Shown: piece by piece, positions 18,220 to 26,128 of the stretch
How positions within the stretch are numbered: the stretch's first letter is position 1
Layout: each line of letters starts with the position of its first letter
Assembly (NCBI GenBank): GCA_934464705.1
Contig: CAKSKB010000022.1
Location: 1-43,457, forward strand
Direction: 5' to 3'
DNA from: an uncultured Clostridia bacterium
GTDB taxonomy: Bacteria; Bacillota; Clostridia; HGM11514
Length of the DNA: 43,457 bases
The notes under the pieces: generated by a model
Told to the model about the DNA's origin: nothing
The model's database searches: none
The model's input: the letters and a program-made list of their open reading frames with translations, nothing else
Program-made: the position numbers and the translations under genes

Positions 18220-18805
18220 TACGCTGCCTCCCTTCTGATAAAGCGGTTTTTAATCCGCATTGAAATTTTTTTGTAAGTGTGACCGCACCGTTTGTTGCAG
18301 ACCTGCAACCGAGGAACATAAAGACAGCAAGCCCTGCGCAAATAATTCCAACGGAGAGTACGGCGATGACGGCGGCGCCGCTGCCGCCTGCCGCAAAGGC
18401 AATTCACTCCGCCGTGCCGACAACGGCACATACCGCAAGTGAACCGAAAACCGCCCACAGCGAAGCGATTACAGACCAAGCCGAAACATAAACTGCAAAA
18501 AATACAGCGGCTGCGGCAATCCCGAGAGAAAGCCATATCGGAGAGCCCAGCGCCAGAAGTGCAATTTCCCACGATTTCAGCTGCCTTTTGGTTCTGATTC
18601 TTTCACCGGCGATTTTTGAAAGAGGAATATCCGCTATCGTCTGTGCAATGATTTCGTCAACAGAGCCTGCCGCAGCAACCGATTCCTCCTCCGAAAAACC
18701 TTCTTCTATCCTGTCTTCAATCATTTCGCTGTAAAAAATCAACCGTTCCTCAATATCGTTTTCCGGCAAGCCGGCCAGCCCCTTGCGAAGTATTAATTTT
18801 GTCAA
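18219..18805 (-). pseudogene. DUF1700/HAAS-domain membrane protein, degraded
   Basis: The readable part begins LRKGLAGLPENDIEERL, the HAAS/DUF1700 opening, followed by FYSEMIEDRIEEGFSEEES and two hydrophobic helices. Three defects are visible. (1) The first residues before LRKGL do not match the family. The only start is a TTG at 18805 with no ribosome site, about 13 nt from the upstream operon's terminator, so there is no room for a promoter. (2) A TGA at 18404-18406 interrupts the frame, which then continues with family-like sequence (VGIICAGLAVFMFLGCRSA). (3) A 7-T run at 18266-18272 seems one base short; correcting it gives a C terminus MRIKNRFIRREAA whose stop overlaps the next gene's ATG. 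No PadR regulator, the usual partner, is present. Confidence 0.82.
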
Positions 18806-18817
18806 TAGTTTTTTGCA

Positions 18818-18853
18818 AAAAAATCGGCGGCAGAAATTTTTTCTCTGCCGCCG
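18818..18853 (-). terminator. Terminator of the glycosidase operon
   Basis: CGGCGGCAG (18825-18833) pairs with CTGCCGCCG (18845-18853). On the minus strand the stem is followed by a T tract (A residues at 18817-18823). It ends the operon at 18860-22858, directly against the remnant DUF1700 gene. Confidence 0.85.
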
Positions 18854-18859
18854 CCTTTT

Positions 18860-20890
18860 TCAAATTCCGTATTTCAGTAAATATGCGTTTATATCGCTTT
18901 GTTTCAGTTTCAGAACACCGTTTTTACACTCAAACGGGGAACCGCTTATGAGATCTTTGTAAGTTCCGTCCTTCGGCAGACATATTTCGGTATCACCGCC
19001 CGAGGCATTGTAAACCCCGACCATTCCGGAATTTATATAAGTATATACCTTGGTATTTTTGCTGTAGACGAAAATTCCGGAGTTTTCGGCAATGTATCTC
19101 AGCAGTTCCGAAGGAATGTTGCAAGCTGCGCAATAAACAATTTTATTTCCGCCGACTGTTTTTTGTGCAACTGCCGAAGCCTCATCTTCAAAATACGCAA
19201 TGGACTCCGCTCCGCTGTCGCTCACCGAGAAATACGGCGCAGCCAGCGGATAGTCATACATTTTTCCGCCGAACACCAATTTTCCGTGCGGATTTCTGCT
19301 CTCTGCTGCGGTTATTCCGGTAAGCTTTGATATGTTGTTTACATCGAGCTTTCCGCCGTTTGCATAATCGGGCGCATAAAGCCAAAGAACGGTTTTTCCG
19401 CCGTTTGACAGCTTTCTCTCTATTGCTTTTCGTGTGCTTTCGGTTATATCATACTGGTTGACAAAAATGTACATTTTATAATTATCCGTCTGCAAAGACT
19501 CAACGTCCGCTATGGAATACAAATCGTACGGCGCTCCGCATTCAGCAAGGCTTCTGCGTATATCGGACAGACAAACTGTAGCAAGGTTTGAATTTTTGCG
19601 GACTCTGAACATTGATTCGCCTTCTGCAAAAACGGCGATTTCGGCCGCACTTTCGCACGGAACCTCCGACAGCGTGTCCGCAATTCCGACCATTTTTCCG
19701 ATAGCGTCAAGCATCCCTTCGCTTCTGAACCATCCGTCAAACATATCAAACCACCACATTGCGGCGCCGTTTGCCATGCACAGGATAAAATCTCGGTACA
19801 TAAGATTAAGCGTTTCGGTCTCGTTTGCACACTTGTTCGGCGCTCCGGGAATCTCAATTACCATTTGATTTTGGGAGTTTTTGTCAAAACCGTCAGTAAT
19901 TCTTGTCGGTGCAATGTGGGTTATATGGTCAAATTCCAGAAAATACACCTTGCCGTGCGCATCAAGCGTTTTTTGCGTCAGCATAAATGCGCTCGGGTCT
20001 GAAATTTTACGGTAACCGTATGATGACGGGCTTGAAATCATATCTATATCCGGGCTTAAAAACACCTTTTCATAACCTATGCTTCCTTCGTTGAAAAGTC
20101 TTTCTCCGCCAAGCTCGAAAAGATAACCGTAATAAACCCCGAGAAGCTTTCTTTTACGCAGAACCGACTGTGCTTCTTTTGCAAAATACAGAATAAGGTC
20201 TGCAATCAGTTCGTTATGGAATTTTCGTGCAAGATACACCTCGTTTTCGCTTTCCGCGAGAAAAACATCACCGCTTTTGTTCATCATTTCAGCTTCGGGG
20301 AGGCTTGCGTTTTTGTCATTCCTCCATATTTTGTAGCCCCTGTTTTTAATGTCATTCGGCGCTTCGTAATCAGAATGGGAAAACCATTCGGTTGTTGATC
20401 CGCCAAGCATAAAATATCCGTAAACCCTGTCGCCGTACTTATCCTCAATATGATTTATTGCCGCCTTAAGATAATCGGCTGCGGCCGCCTTCCACTTTTC
20501 ATCGCACGCAACCTGCGACAAATGCGTGAAGGAGTTTGGAATTCCCGGATTTTCTTTTAAGTACCAATCGCGCGTATCAATCTGCAGCATCGGCGCAAAA
20601 TATGCATCGGGAGCATTCTCGATAAACATGTCCATCTGCCTGTCTATTGCCGAGAAATCATATTGGTTATCGCCTGTCCACGACTCTCCGTAAAGCGAAT
20701 ACGGCACCCCGAGAGCAGAAGTTATTCCGCTCGACAGCACGCTGAAGAGCCTTATCCCCGCATTATAAAATTCCGAAACATTTTGCGGGTTGGGACGGAA
20801 TGATTTGAAAGAAAGCGGATTGTAATTTTTACCGTTAATTCGGATTTTAAGAACGCCGTTTTCTCTTACGATTTTTGTGTTACAGTTCAT
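18860..20890 (-). CDS. Clan GH-A-like (GH42-like) glycoside hydrolase
   Basis: Start at 20890 after AAGGAG; 676 residues, no signal peptide, so intracellular. The N-terminal half reads as a TIM barrel. GYFMLGGSTTEWF places a candidate acid/base at E168, and HGKVYFLEFDH a candidate nucleophile at E319, the spacing expected for strands 4 and 7 of clan GH-A. The middle (about 420-560) resembles the glutamine-amidotransferase-like trimerisation domain of GH42-type beta-galactosidases (ADVESLQTDNYKMYIFVNQY). A small beta domain follows at the C terminus. It is 3 nt downstream of the SDR gene. Substrate unknown; a galactoside or related oligosaccharide fits the neighbours. The exact GH family is not certain. 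Confidence 0.72.
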   Translation of the reverse strand: MNCNTKIVRENGVLKIRINGKNYNPLSFKSFRPNPQNVSEFYNAGIRLFSVLSSGITSALGVPYSLYGESWTGDNQYDFSAIDRQMDMFIENAPDAYFAPMLQIDTRDWYLKENPGIPNSFTHLSQVACDEKWKAAAADYLKAAINHIEDKYGDRVYGYFMLGGSTTEWFSHSDYEAPNDIKNRGYKIWRNDKNASLPEAEMMNKSGDVFLAESENEVYLARKFHNELIADLILYFAKEAQSVLRKRKLLGVYYGYLFELGGERLFNEGSIGYEKVFLSPDIDMISSPSSYGYRKISDPSAFMLTQKTLDAHGKVYFLEFDHITHIAPTRITDGFDKNSQNQMVIEIPGAPNKCANETETLNLMYRDFILCMANGAAMWWFDMFDGWFRSEGMLDAIGKMVGIADTLSEVPCESAAEIAVFAEGESMFRVRKNSNLATVCLSDIRRSLAECGAPYDLYSIADVESLQTDNYKMYIFVNQYDITESTRKAIERKLSNGGKTVLWLYAPDYANGGKLDVNNISKLTGITAAESRNPHGKLVFGGKMYDYPLAAPYFSVSDSGAESIAYFEDEASAVAQKTVGGNKIVYCAACNIPSELLRYIAENSGIFVYSKNTKVYTYINSGMVGVYNASGGDTEICLPKDGTYKDLISGSPFECKNGVLKLKQSDINAYLLKYGI

Positions 20891-20893
20891 AAT

Positions 20894-21685
20894 TTATCTC
20901 CTTTTCAATTCATTTAAAATCTGCGGATAAAGCTGGCAGGTCATTCCGCCGTCAACGGTTATTTCGGTTCCGGTGACATTTTTTGATTCGTCGCTGCCCA
21001 AGAACCACGCCGCATTCGCTATATCCTCAAAATCGGAAATATCCCCGAGCGGCGTAAGGGTACCGTCAACTATGCGGTCGTTTCCCATTTTGAGCCAACG
21101 CTCGGTTTTGATTGTCCCCGGAAGCACAACGTTGCTCCTTATTCCGTAAGCCCCCAAATCCACTGCCAACGCGCGGCTCATTGCATTAATTCCGCCCTTT
21201 GATGAACTGTATGCAACGCGGTTCGGAATTGCACGGTAGGCGGTGTTTGAGCTTATGAACACGATTGCGCCGCCGCCGTTTTCCTTCATTCTTATTGCCG
21301 CCTGACGGATTATCATAAAATTCCATACAAGGTTTGTTTCAAAAACTCTCTGAAATTCCTCTATCGAACATTCAAAAAACGGCATACCGCGTTTGGGGTC
21401 ATCTCCAAAACCCATGTCGGCGGAGTTAAGACATACCGTCTTTACAATCCGACCGAGGGAATCAATGTCCGAAAAAATTTCTTTGACTCTTCCCTCATCT
21501 CTTATGTCAAGGGCGTATCCCTTTGCAAAAATGCCGTGCTTTTCGGCTGTTTTTTTCGCCGCCTCCGCAGCACGCTCACCGTTTCTGCTTGTTATAAACA
21601 CATCGTACCCTTCGGAAGCAAAGCGTTCCGCAATTGCAAGTCCGCTCCCGACCGTTCCGCCTGTTACAAACACTGCTTTTTTCAT
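20894..21685 (-). CDS. Short-chain dehydrogenase/reductase (SDR)
   Basis: Start at 21685 after AGGAGG; 263 residues, the usual length for a classical SDR. The NAD(P)-binding motif TGGTVGSG is at 8-15. The catalytic tetrad is visible: N118 in FETNLV, S145/S146 in FISSN, and Y159-x3-K163 in AYSSSKGG. The C terminus has the standard NVTGTEITVDGGM. It lies between a sugar-acid dehydratase and a glycosidase in one operon (12 and 3 nt gaps), so oxidation of a sugar or sugar acid (or reduction of a keto sugar) is a reasonable guess. The substrate is not readable from the sequence. Confidence 0.92.
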   Translation of the reverse strand: MKKAVFVTGGTVGSGLAIAERFASEGYDVFITSRNGERAAEAAKKTAEKHGIFAKGYALDIRDEGRVKEIFSDIDSLGRIVKTVCLNSADMGFGDDPKRGMPFFECSIEEFQRVFETNLVWNFMIIRQAAIRMKENGGGAIVFISSNTAYRAIPNRVAYSSSKGGINAMSRALAVDLGAYGIRSNVVLPGTIKTERWLKMGNDRIVDGTLTPLGDISDFEDIANAAWFLGSDESKNVTGTEITVDGGMTCQLYPQILNELKRR

Positions 21686-21697
21686 TTTGCCTCCTCC

Positions 21698-22858
21698 TTA
21701 AAAATAAAACTTGGTTTTTGCGGGTCTTATATCCGTCAATGCGCCGGTATAATGCCTGAGCGTATGAGGTGAATATGGGTGTTTAAGACACTCATCCTCA
21801 TTGATTTCAATACCGAGTCCCGGCCTGTCGGGGATTGAAATATAGCCGTCATTGTACACGAGGCTCTCGTCCGTTACATCTTTGCGCCATTCAACATCAC
21901 TGTACATAATTTCAAGTATACTGAAGTTAGGACAGCATGCCGCAAGCTGAAGCGTAGCGGCATTCGCAACCGGGCCGGACGGGTTGTGCGGCGCAAAGCC
22001 TATGTATTTGCATTCCGCCTGCGACGCAATCTTTTTAAGCTCGGATATTCCGCCGGCGTGTGAAATATCGGGCTGTATAAAGTCTGCCGCATGAGTTTCA
22101 AACATTGGGATGTAATCCCATCTCGTGTAAAGCCGCTCCCCGGCGGAAATCGCAACGGGGGACTTGTCCCTCACCGCTTTAAGAGCATCGAGATTATCCG
22201 GCGGAACAGGCTCTTCAAACCACATGGGCCTGAACTGCTCAAGCTCCTTTGCAATTTTTATGCCTGTTGAAATATTGAATCTTCCGTGGCCCTCAATCAG
22301 CAAATCGATATCATTCCCGACAGCTTCGCGAACCGCCCCTACACATTCGAGCGCAGTGTTTAAATCCTTGTTTGAAATTTCAAGGTATGCTTTGCCGAAA
22401 GGGTCCCACTTCATTGCGGTGATGCCCCTCTTAACAGCGGTCTTGGCTTTTTCGGCAAATTCCCGAGGCGTTTTTGCTCCGGCGAACCAGCCGTTTACAT
22501 ATATTCTGACCTTGTCGTTTGCCTTGCCGCCCAAAAGCTGATAAACCGGAACATTAAGCGACTTTCCGAGTATATCCCAAAGCGCCGTATCGACCGCCGA
22601 AAGTGCGCTCATCAGCACTGCTCCGCCGCGCCAGTATGCGTCACGATAAATCGTGTGCCAGTGCTTTTCGATTTCAAGCGGATTTTTGCCGACAAGATAA
22701 TCCTTTATGTGTTCAACTGCGCCGATAAGCGCTTTTTCCTTGTATTCCAGGGTTGCTTCGCCAACGCCGTTTATTCCTTCATCGGTATACACTTTGACGA
22801 AAACCCAGTTTGTCCGGAAACAGTCTACCGTAAATGTTTTAATATCGGTAACCTTCAT
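21698..22858 (-). CDS. Enolase-superfamily sugar-acid dehydratase (mandelate racemase/DgoD-like)
   Basis: The ATG at 22858 is 6-7 nt from GAGGTG; the GTG three codons upstream overlaps that site. The product is 386 residues. The N-terminal capping domain is followed by a barrel with the metal-ligand glutamates in LLIEGHGRF, WFEEPVPPDN and SAGERLYTRWDY. A histidine lies in GFAPHNPSGPVA. This pattern fits galactonate/gluconate/mannonate-type dehydratases, which convert aldonic acids to 2-keto-3-deoxy acids. It is the first gene of the operon with the SDR and glycosidase. Substrate specificity in this superfamily cannot be predicted reliably. Confidence 0.9.
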   Translation of the reverse strand: MKVTDIKTFTVDCFRTNWVFVKVYTDEGINGVGEATLEYKEKALIGAVEHIKDYLVGKNPLEIEKHWHTIYRDAYWRGGAVLMSALSAVDTALWDILGKSLNVPVYQLLGGKANDKVRIYVNGWFAGAKTPREFAEKAKTAVKRGITAMKWDPFGKAYLEISNKDLNTALECVGAVREAVGNDIDLLIEGHGRFNISTGIKIAKELEQFRPMWFEEPVPPDNLDALKAVRDKSPVAISAGERLYTRWDYIPMFETHAADFIQPDISHAGGISELKKIASQAECKYIGFAPHNPSGPVANAATLQLAACCPNFSILEIMYSDVEWRKDVTDESLVYNDGYISIPDRPGLGIEINEDECLKHPYSPHTLRHYTGALTDIRPAKTKFYF

Positions 22859-22878
22859 TAATATCACCTCTGTTTATA

Positions 22879-22907
22879 ATTATACACTGTTTTTAATGCG
22901 TCAGGTT
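22879..22907 (-). promoter_or_regulatory. Promoter of the dehydratase-SDR-glycosidase operon
   Basis: Minus strand: a consensus -10 TATAAT (22884-22879) and, 17 nt upstream, a very poor -35 AACCTG (22907-22902). A good -10 without a -35 suggests dependence on an activator. Two similar 9-mers (CAACTTGTT at 22916-22924, CAATTTGTT at 22942-22950, plus-strand reading) lie upstream. Confidence 0.5.
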
Positions 22908-22948
22908 AAAAAATACAACTTGTTTTTTAAAATATCTATCTCAATTTG

Positions 22949-22977
22949 TTGTCAAACGGTCATAAGTGTGATATAAT
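22949..22977 (+). promoter_or_regulatory. Promoter of cwlD-radA
   Basis: TTGTCA (22949-22954), 17-nt spacer, TATAAT (22972-22977). One mismatch in the -35. In Bacillus cwlD uses sporulation sigma factors, so a vegetative-type promoter here would serve radA as well. Confidence 0.75.
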
Positions 22978-22981
22978 ATTG

Positions 22982-23007
22982 CATATACCCTATCAAGGGG
23001 GTATATG
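22982..23007 (+). repeat. 9-bp inverted repeat in the cwlD leader covering the ribosome binding site
   Basis: CATATACCC (22982-22990) and GGGTATATG (22999-23007) are exact inverted copies with an 8-nt loop. The right arm includes most of the G-rich Shine-Dalgarno sequence (22997-23001) and ends 1 nt before the ATG at 23009. As RNA this would occlude the ribosome site. Confidence 0.65.
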
Positions 23008-23008
23008 T

Positions 23009-23710
23009 ATGTTGATAACCGTAAAAAAATCCACTCTGATTGCACTTGCCGCTGCGTTTGCGGTGATAGTAACGGCGGCTGCGGTATACGCAAAGAAGGC
23101 TGATAAGGAAATTCCGCCGCTGAATATCGTGGTTGACCCGGGGCACGGGGGGATGGACGGCGGAGCGGTCGGTCACAGCGGCACGCTCGAAAAGGATGTA
23201 AACCTGGCGGTTTCAAAGATGCTTTGCGGAATGCTCGAAGCGAGGGGCGCGTCCGTCAGCATGACGAGGAATGAGGATATATCGCTGCATGACGAATCGG
23301 CAAACACCGTGCGTGAGCAGAAGCGAAGCGACCTTTCAAAGCGCAAGGCGCTTGCCGGCGATGACAAGACCGACATTTTTTTAAGCATACATATGAATAA
23401 ATTTGAACAGAGCCAATACCGCGGAGCGCAGGTTTTCTATGCGGATAACGAAGAAAGCCGCCGCCTTGCGGACTGTATACGGACGGAACTTGTAAAAGTT
23501 TCGGAGAAAAGCGACGGAAGGGAGCTGAAAAAAGCATACGGCACGATGTATATATTAAAAGAAACAAATAATCCGGCGGTTATTGTGGAGTGCGGATTTC
23601 TTTCAAATCCGGAGGAGGAGCAGCTGCTTTTGAGTGAGAGCTATCAGAAAAAAATAGCGAAGGCGATAACCGACGGCGTGTGTGCGTATGTTAAGGCGAA
23701 TGAAAAATAA
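23009..23710 (+). CDS. cwlD: N-acetylmuramoyl-L-alanine amidase, CwlD type
   Basis: Start at 23009, 7 nt after an AGGGGG site; 233 residues, the usual CwlD length. An N-terminal membrane or signal segment (LIALAAAFAVIVTAAAVYA) is followed by an Amidase_3 catalytic domain. The zinc ligands are H46 in DPGHGG, E61 in LEKDVNLA and H128 in LSIHMN; the catalytic glutamate is E194 in VIVECGFLSN. CwlD acts with PdaA to form muramic-delta-lactam in spore cortex, which supports a spore-forming host. The stop overlaps the radA start by 11 nt, so translation is probably coupled. General amidase function is certain; the CwlD assignment rests on length and architecture. Confidence 0.9.
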   Translation: MLITVKKSTLIALAAAFAVIVTAAAVYAKKADKEIPPLNIVVDPGHGGMDGGAVGHSGTLEKDVNLAVSKMLCGMLEARGASVSMTRNEDISLHDESANTVREQKRSDLSKRKALAGDDKTDIFLSIHMNKFEQSQYRGAQVFYADNEESRRLADCIRTELVKVSEKSDGRELKKAYGTMYILKETNNPAVIVECGFLSNPEEEQLLLSESYQKKIAKAITDGVCAYVKANEK

Positions 23711-25055
23711 AACTGTTTTTATGTGTAACGAATGCGGGTATGAGTCGTCAAAATGGCTCGGAAAATGCCCCGAATGCGGCAGCTGGAACACCATGAGCGA
23801 GTACACGCCGCGGGAAGAAAAGAAAAACGGAGGGGCGGTCGGGATATCGTCATTTTCAAAGCCGCTTTCGATAGGCGATGTGGCGATTGAGCACGAGGAA
23901 AGAATTTCGACAGGCAGCACCGAGCTTGACAGGGTTCTCGGCGGCGGTGCCGTAAAAGGCTCTCTTGTGCTTGTCGGCGGCGACCCCGGCATCGGCAAAT
24001 CGACGCTCCTTTTGCAGGTTTGCAGCAGTTTTGCGAAAACTCTCGATGTGCTGTATGTTTCGGGTGAGGAATCGGCAAAGCAGATTAAAATGCGTGCCGA
24101 CAGGCTTTCGGTTTCCGGCGAAAGGCTGTTTCTTCTCCCCGAAACTAACACTGCAAGAATCAAAGCCGCACTCGACGATAAAAAGTACGACGCGGTTATA
24201 ATCGACTCGATTCAGACGATGTATTCCGAAAATATAACATCCGCCCCCGGCAGCGTTTCGCAGGTTCGTGAGGCAACGCTTATCCTTATGCAGCTTGCCA
24301 AAGAGCGGGGTATAACGATATTTATCGTGGGTCATGTTACGAAAGAAGGGGCGCTCGCAGGGCCGAGGGTGCTGGAACATATGGTTGACTGCGTGCTGTA
24401 TTTTGAGGGCGACGGTCAGCACTCTTTCAGGATACTGAGGGCGGTTAAGAACAGATTCGGTTCAACGAACGAAATAGGCGTGTTTGAAATGAAACAAAAG
24501 GGGCTTGCCGATGTGCCGAATCCGTCCGAAATGTTCCTTGACGGAAGACCTCAGGGCGTGCCCGGCTCATGCGTTTTCTGCACAATTGAGGGAACAAGAC
24601 CCATTCTTTCGGAGGTTCAGGCGCTTGTCACCAAAACAGGATTCGGCAATCCCAGGCGTGCCGCAATCGGAATCGATTATAACCGTGTGGTTTTGCAGAT
24701 TGCCGTGCTTGAAAAGCGGCTCGGGCTTAACCTTTCCGGGTCGGACATCTACATAAATGTTGCCGGCGGAATGAAGCTGGACGAGCCGGCAGCCGACCTT
24801 GCGATATGCATGGCGATTGTTTCGAGCTTCAAAAATATTGCCGCCCCGGATAAAACCGTTGTTTTCGGAGAGGTCGGCCTCACAGGCGAGGTGAGGGGCG
24901 TGAGCTGGTTTGAACAGCGCGTGAAGGAAGCCAAAAAACTGGGCTTTGAAAAATGCATAATGCCAAAATCCAACGCCGCCGCTCTTTCGGATAAAGACGG
25001 AATTGTCGGTGCGGAGGATTTGTATTCGGCCGTTTCGGCGTATATAAAGCAGTGA
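23700..25055 (+). CDS. radA: DNA repair protein RadA (Sms)
   Basis: Start at 23700, overlapping cwlD by 11 nt; the sequence MKNKTVFMCNECGYESSKWL aligns with the standard RadA start. Of 451 residues, a C4 zinc finger (C9, C12, C23, C26) comes first. A RecA-like ATPase follows, with Walker A GGDPGIGKST at 93-102, Walker B VIIDSIQT and the RadA-specific KNRFGS near 249-254. The C-terminal Lon-protease-like domain (VAGGMKLDEPAADLAI) ends the protein. RadA drives branch migration of recombination intermediates in the cytosol. All key residues are intact. Confidence 0.97.
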   Translation: MKNKTVFMCNECGYESSKWLGKCPECGSWNTMSEYTPREEKKNGGAVGISSFSKPLSIGDVAIEHEERISTGSTELDRVLGGGAVKGSLVLVGGDPGIGKSTLLLQVCSSFAKTLDVLYVSGEESAKQIKMRADRLSVSGERLFLLPETNTARIKAALDDKKYDAVIIDSIQTMYSENITSAPGSVSQVREATLILMQLAKERGITIFIVGHVTKEGALAGPRVLEHMVDCVLYFEGDGQHSFRILRAVKNRFGSTNEIGVFEMKQKGLADVPNPSEMFLDGRPQGVPGSCVFCTIEGTRPILSEVQALVTKTGFGNPRRAAIGIDYNRVVLQIAVLEKRLGLNLSGSDIYINVAGGMKLDEPAADLAICMAIVSSFKNIAAPDKTVVFGEVGLTGEVRGVSWFEQRVKEAKKLGFEKCIMPKSNAAALSDKDGIVGAEDLYSAVSAYIKQ

Positions 25056-25081
25056 AAAAATGAATTATTAAAAAACAAAAT

Positions 25082-25120
25082 GCCCGAATATGCAAGTGGA
25101 TTTTGCTTGTGTATTCGGGC
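25082..25120 (+). terminator. Terminator after radA
   Basis: GCCCGAATA-TGCAAG (25082-25096) pairs with CTTG-T-GTATTCGGGC (25106-25120), with one bulge and a tail TTGATTT. Confidence 0.75.
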
Positions 25121-25163
25121 TTGATTTATATCTTTCGTTTTTTGGGAAGGGAATCTGATTTGA

Positions 25164-25592
25164 ATGAGAAAAATCACAAATGAACTTATTTTGAATTTTA
25201 AAACACATTTGATTGAACAGGAAAAAAGCGCAAATACAATAGAAAAATATATCCGTGATGTCACTTTGTTTATGATGTGGCTGCATGGTCGGGAGGTGAC
25301 AAAAATATTGGTTTTGGAATATAAAAATACACTCTGCGAAAAGTGTGCTCCGAGCAGCGTTAATGCGGCAATATCTTCACTTAACAGCTTTTTTGCATTT
25401 GTGGAATGGCACGATATACGGCTTAAGGCATTGAAAATTCAACGGCGGATATTTTCAAACCGGGATAGAGAACTGACAAAAGCGGAATATGAACGCTTGC
25501 TGACCGCCGCAAAGAATAGAAAAAATGAAAAACTGTACCTTCTGATGCAAACGATTTGTTCTACCGGAATAAGGGTGTCGGAAGATATATAA
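25164..25592 (+). pseudogene. Truncated tyrosine recombinase (phage-type integrase), N-terminal part only
   Basis: 142 residues where the family has about 280-300. The SAM-like core-binding domain is intact (FKTHLIEQEKSANTIEKYI, SVNAAISSLNSFFAF). The catalytic domain begins (REGLT-like DRELTKAEYERLL) and reaches the first catalytic arginine in TGIRVSE, then ends abruptly in DI and a stop. The remaining catalytic residues (Lys, HxxR, H/W, Tyr) are not found downstream in any frame before tnpV. The break coincides with a change to lower G+C, so it likely marks the left junction of the accessory island. The protein cannot be an active recombinase. Confidence 0.82.
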
Positions 25593-25670
25593 TGTAAAGG
25601 GTGACGGAGAGATTTTCTCTTAAACCTAATACATATATATGGCTGCGGCTCATTTGCGATAATTTGAAAA

Positions 25671-25723
25671 GTGGTTATATATAAAACAAGGCGGTAATAA
25701 CCGAAAACTAAAAGTATAACCAC
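25671..25723. repeat. Inverted repeats upstream of tnpV
   Basis: GTGGTTATA (25671-25679) and TATAACCAC (25715-25723) are exact inverted copies; GGTTAT also pairs with ATAACC at 25697-25702. This could be an alternative-pairing leader or part of a transposon end. Apart from this, 25593-25759 holds nothing recognisable. Confidence 0.5.
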
Positions 25724-25759
25724 AAACTAATTTTATCACAAATGGAGGTCGAAAACAAT

Positions 25760-26128
25760 ATGAAAGACAAAATTACTTATTCAAAGTGCGGTGATTATTA
25801 CATTCCCAATTTAACCGTACCCGACACAAAGGAATACATAATCGGAAAATACGGAAGGTTACGCAGGCAGTTTTTGAAAGAATATTACAAATCTTTTTAT
25901 ACGGCTTTAATGATTGAAGGCAAGTTATCGGAACACCTTGCAGAGATAGACGAAACTTGCCACAACATTCTGAAAGATATGGTGTCAAAAATGGCAAAAC
26001 AAGAAGAAGTTTCGGAACGGTTAAAAGCAGATAATCAAATGCTATGGGTACAAAAAATGAACTCAATTCACAGCCGAGCGGAAGAATTTATTATGAGAGA
26101 ATATGTGTATGGAGGGTTTGAAGAATGA
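25760..26128 (+). CDS. tnpV: TnpV-family transposon protein
   Basis: The ATG at 25760 follows GGAGGTC by 10 nt. The 122-residue product matches TnpV proteins of clostridial mobilisable transposons by memory of the family: GDYYIPNLTVPDTKEYIIGK, then KYGRLRRQFLKEYYK and KADNQMLWVQKMNSIHSRAEE. TnpV accompanies serine-recombinase transposons but its role is not defined. No recombinase or resolvase is present here, so it is probably a relic. The next gene starts within its stop codon (ATGA). Confidence 0.85.
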   Translation: MKDKITYSKCGDYYIPNLTVPDTKEYIIGKYGRLRRQFLKEYYKSFYTALMIEGKLSEHLAEIDETCHNILKDMVSKMAKQEEVSERLKADNQMLWVQKMNSIHSRAEEFIMREYVYGGFEE

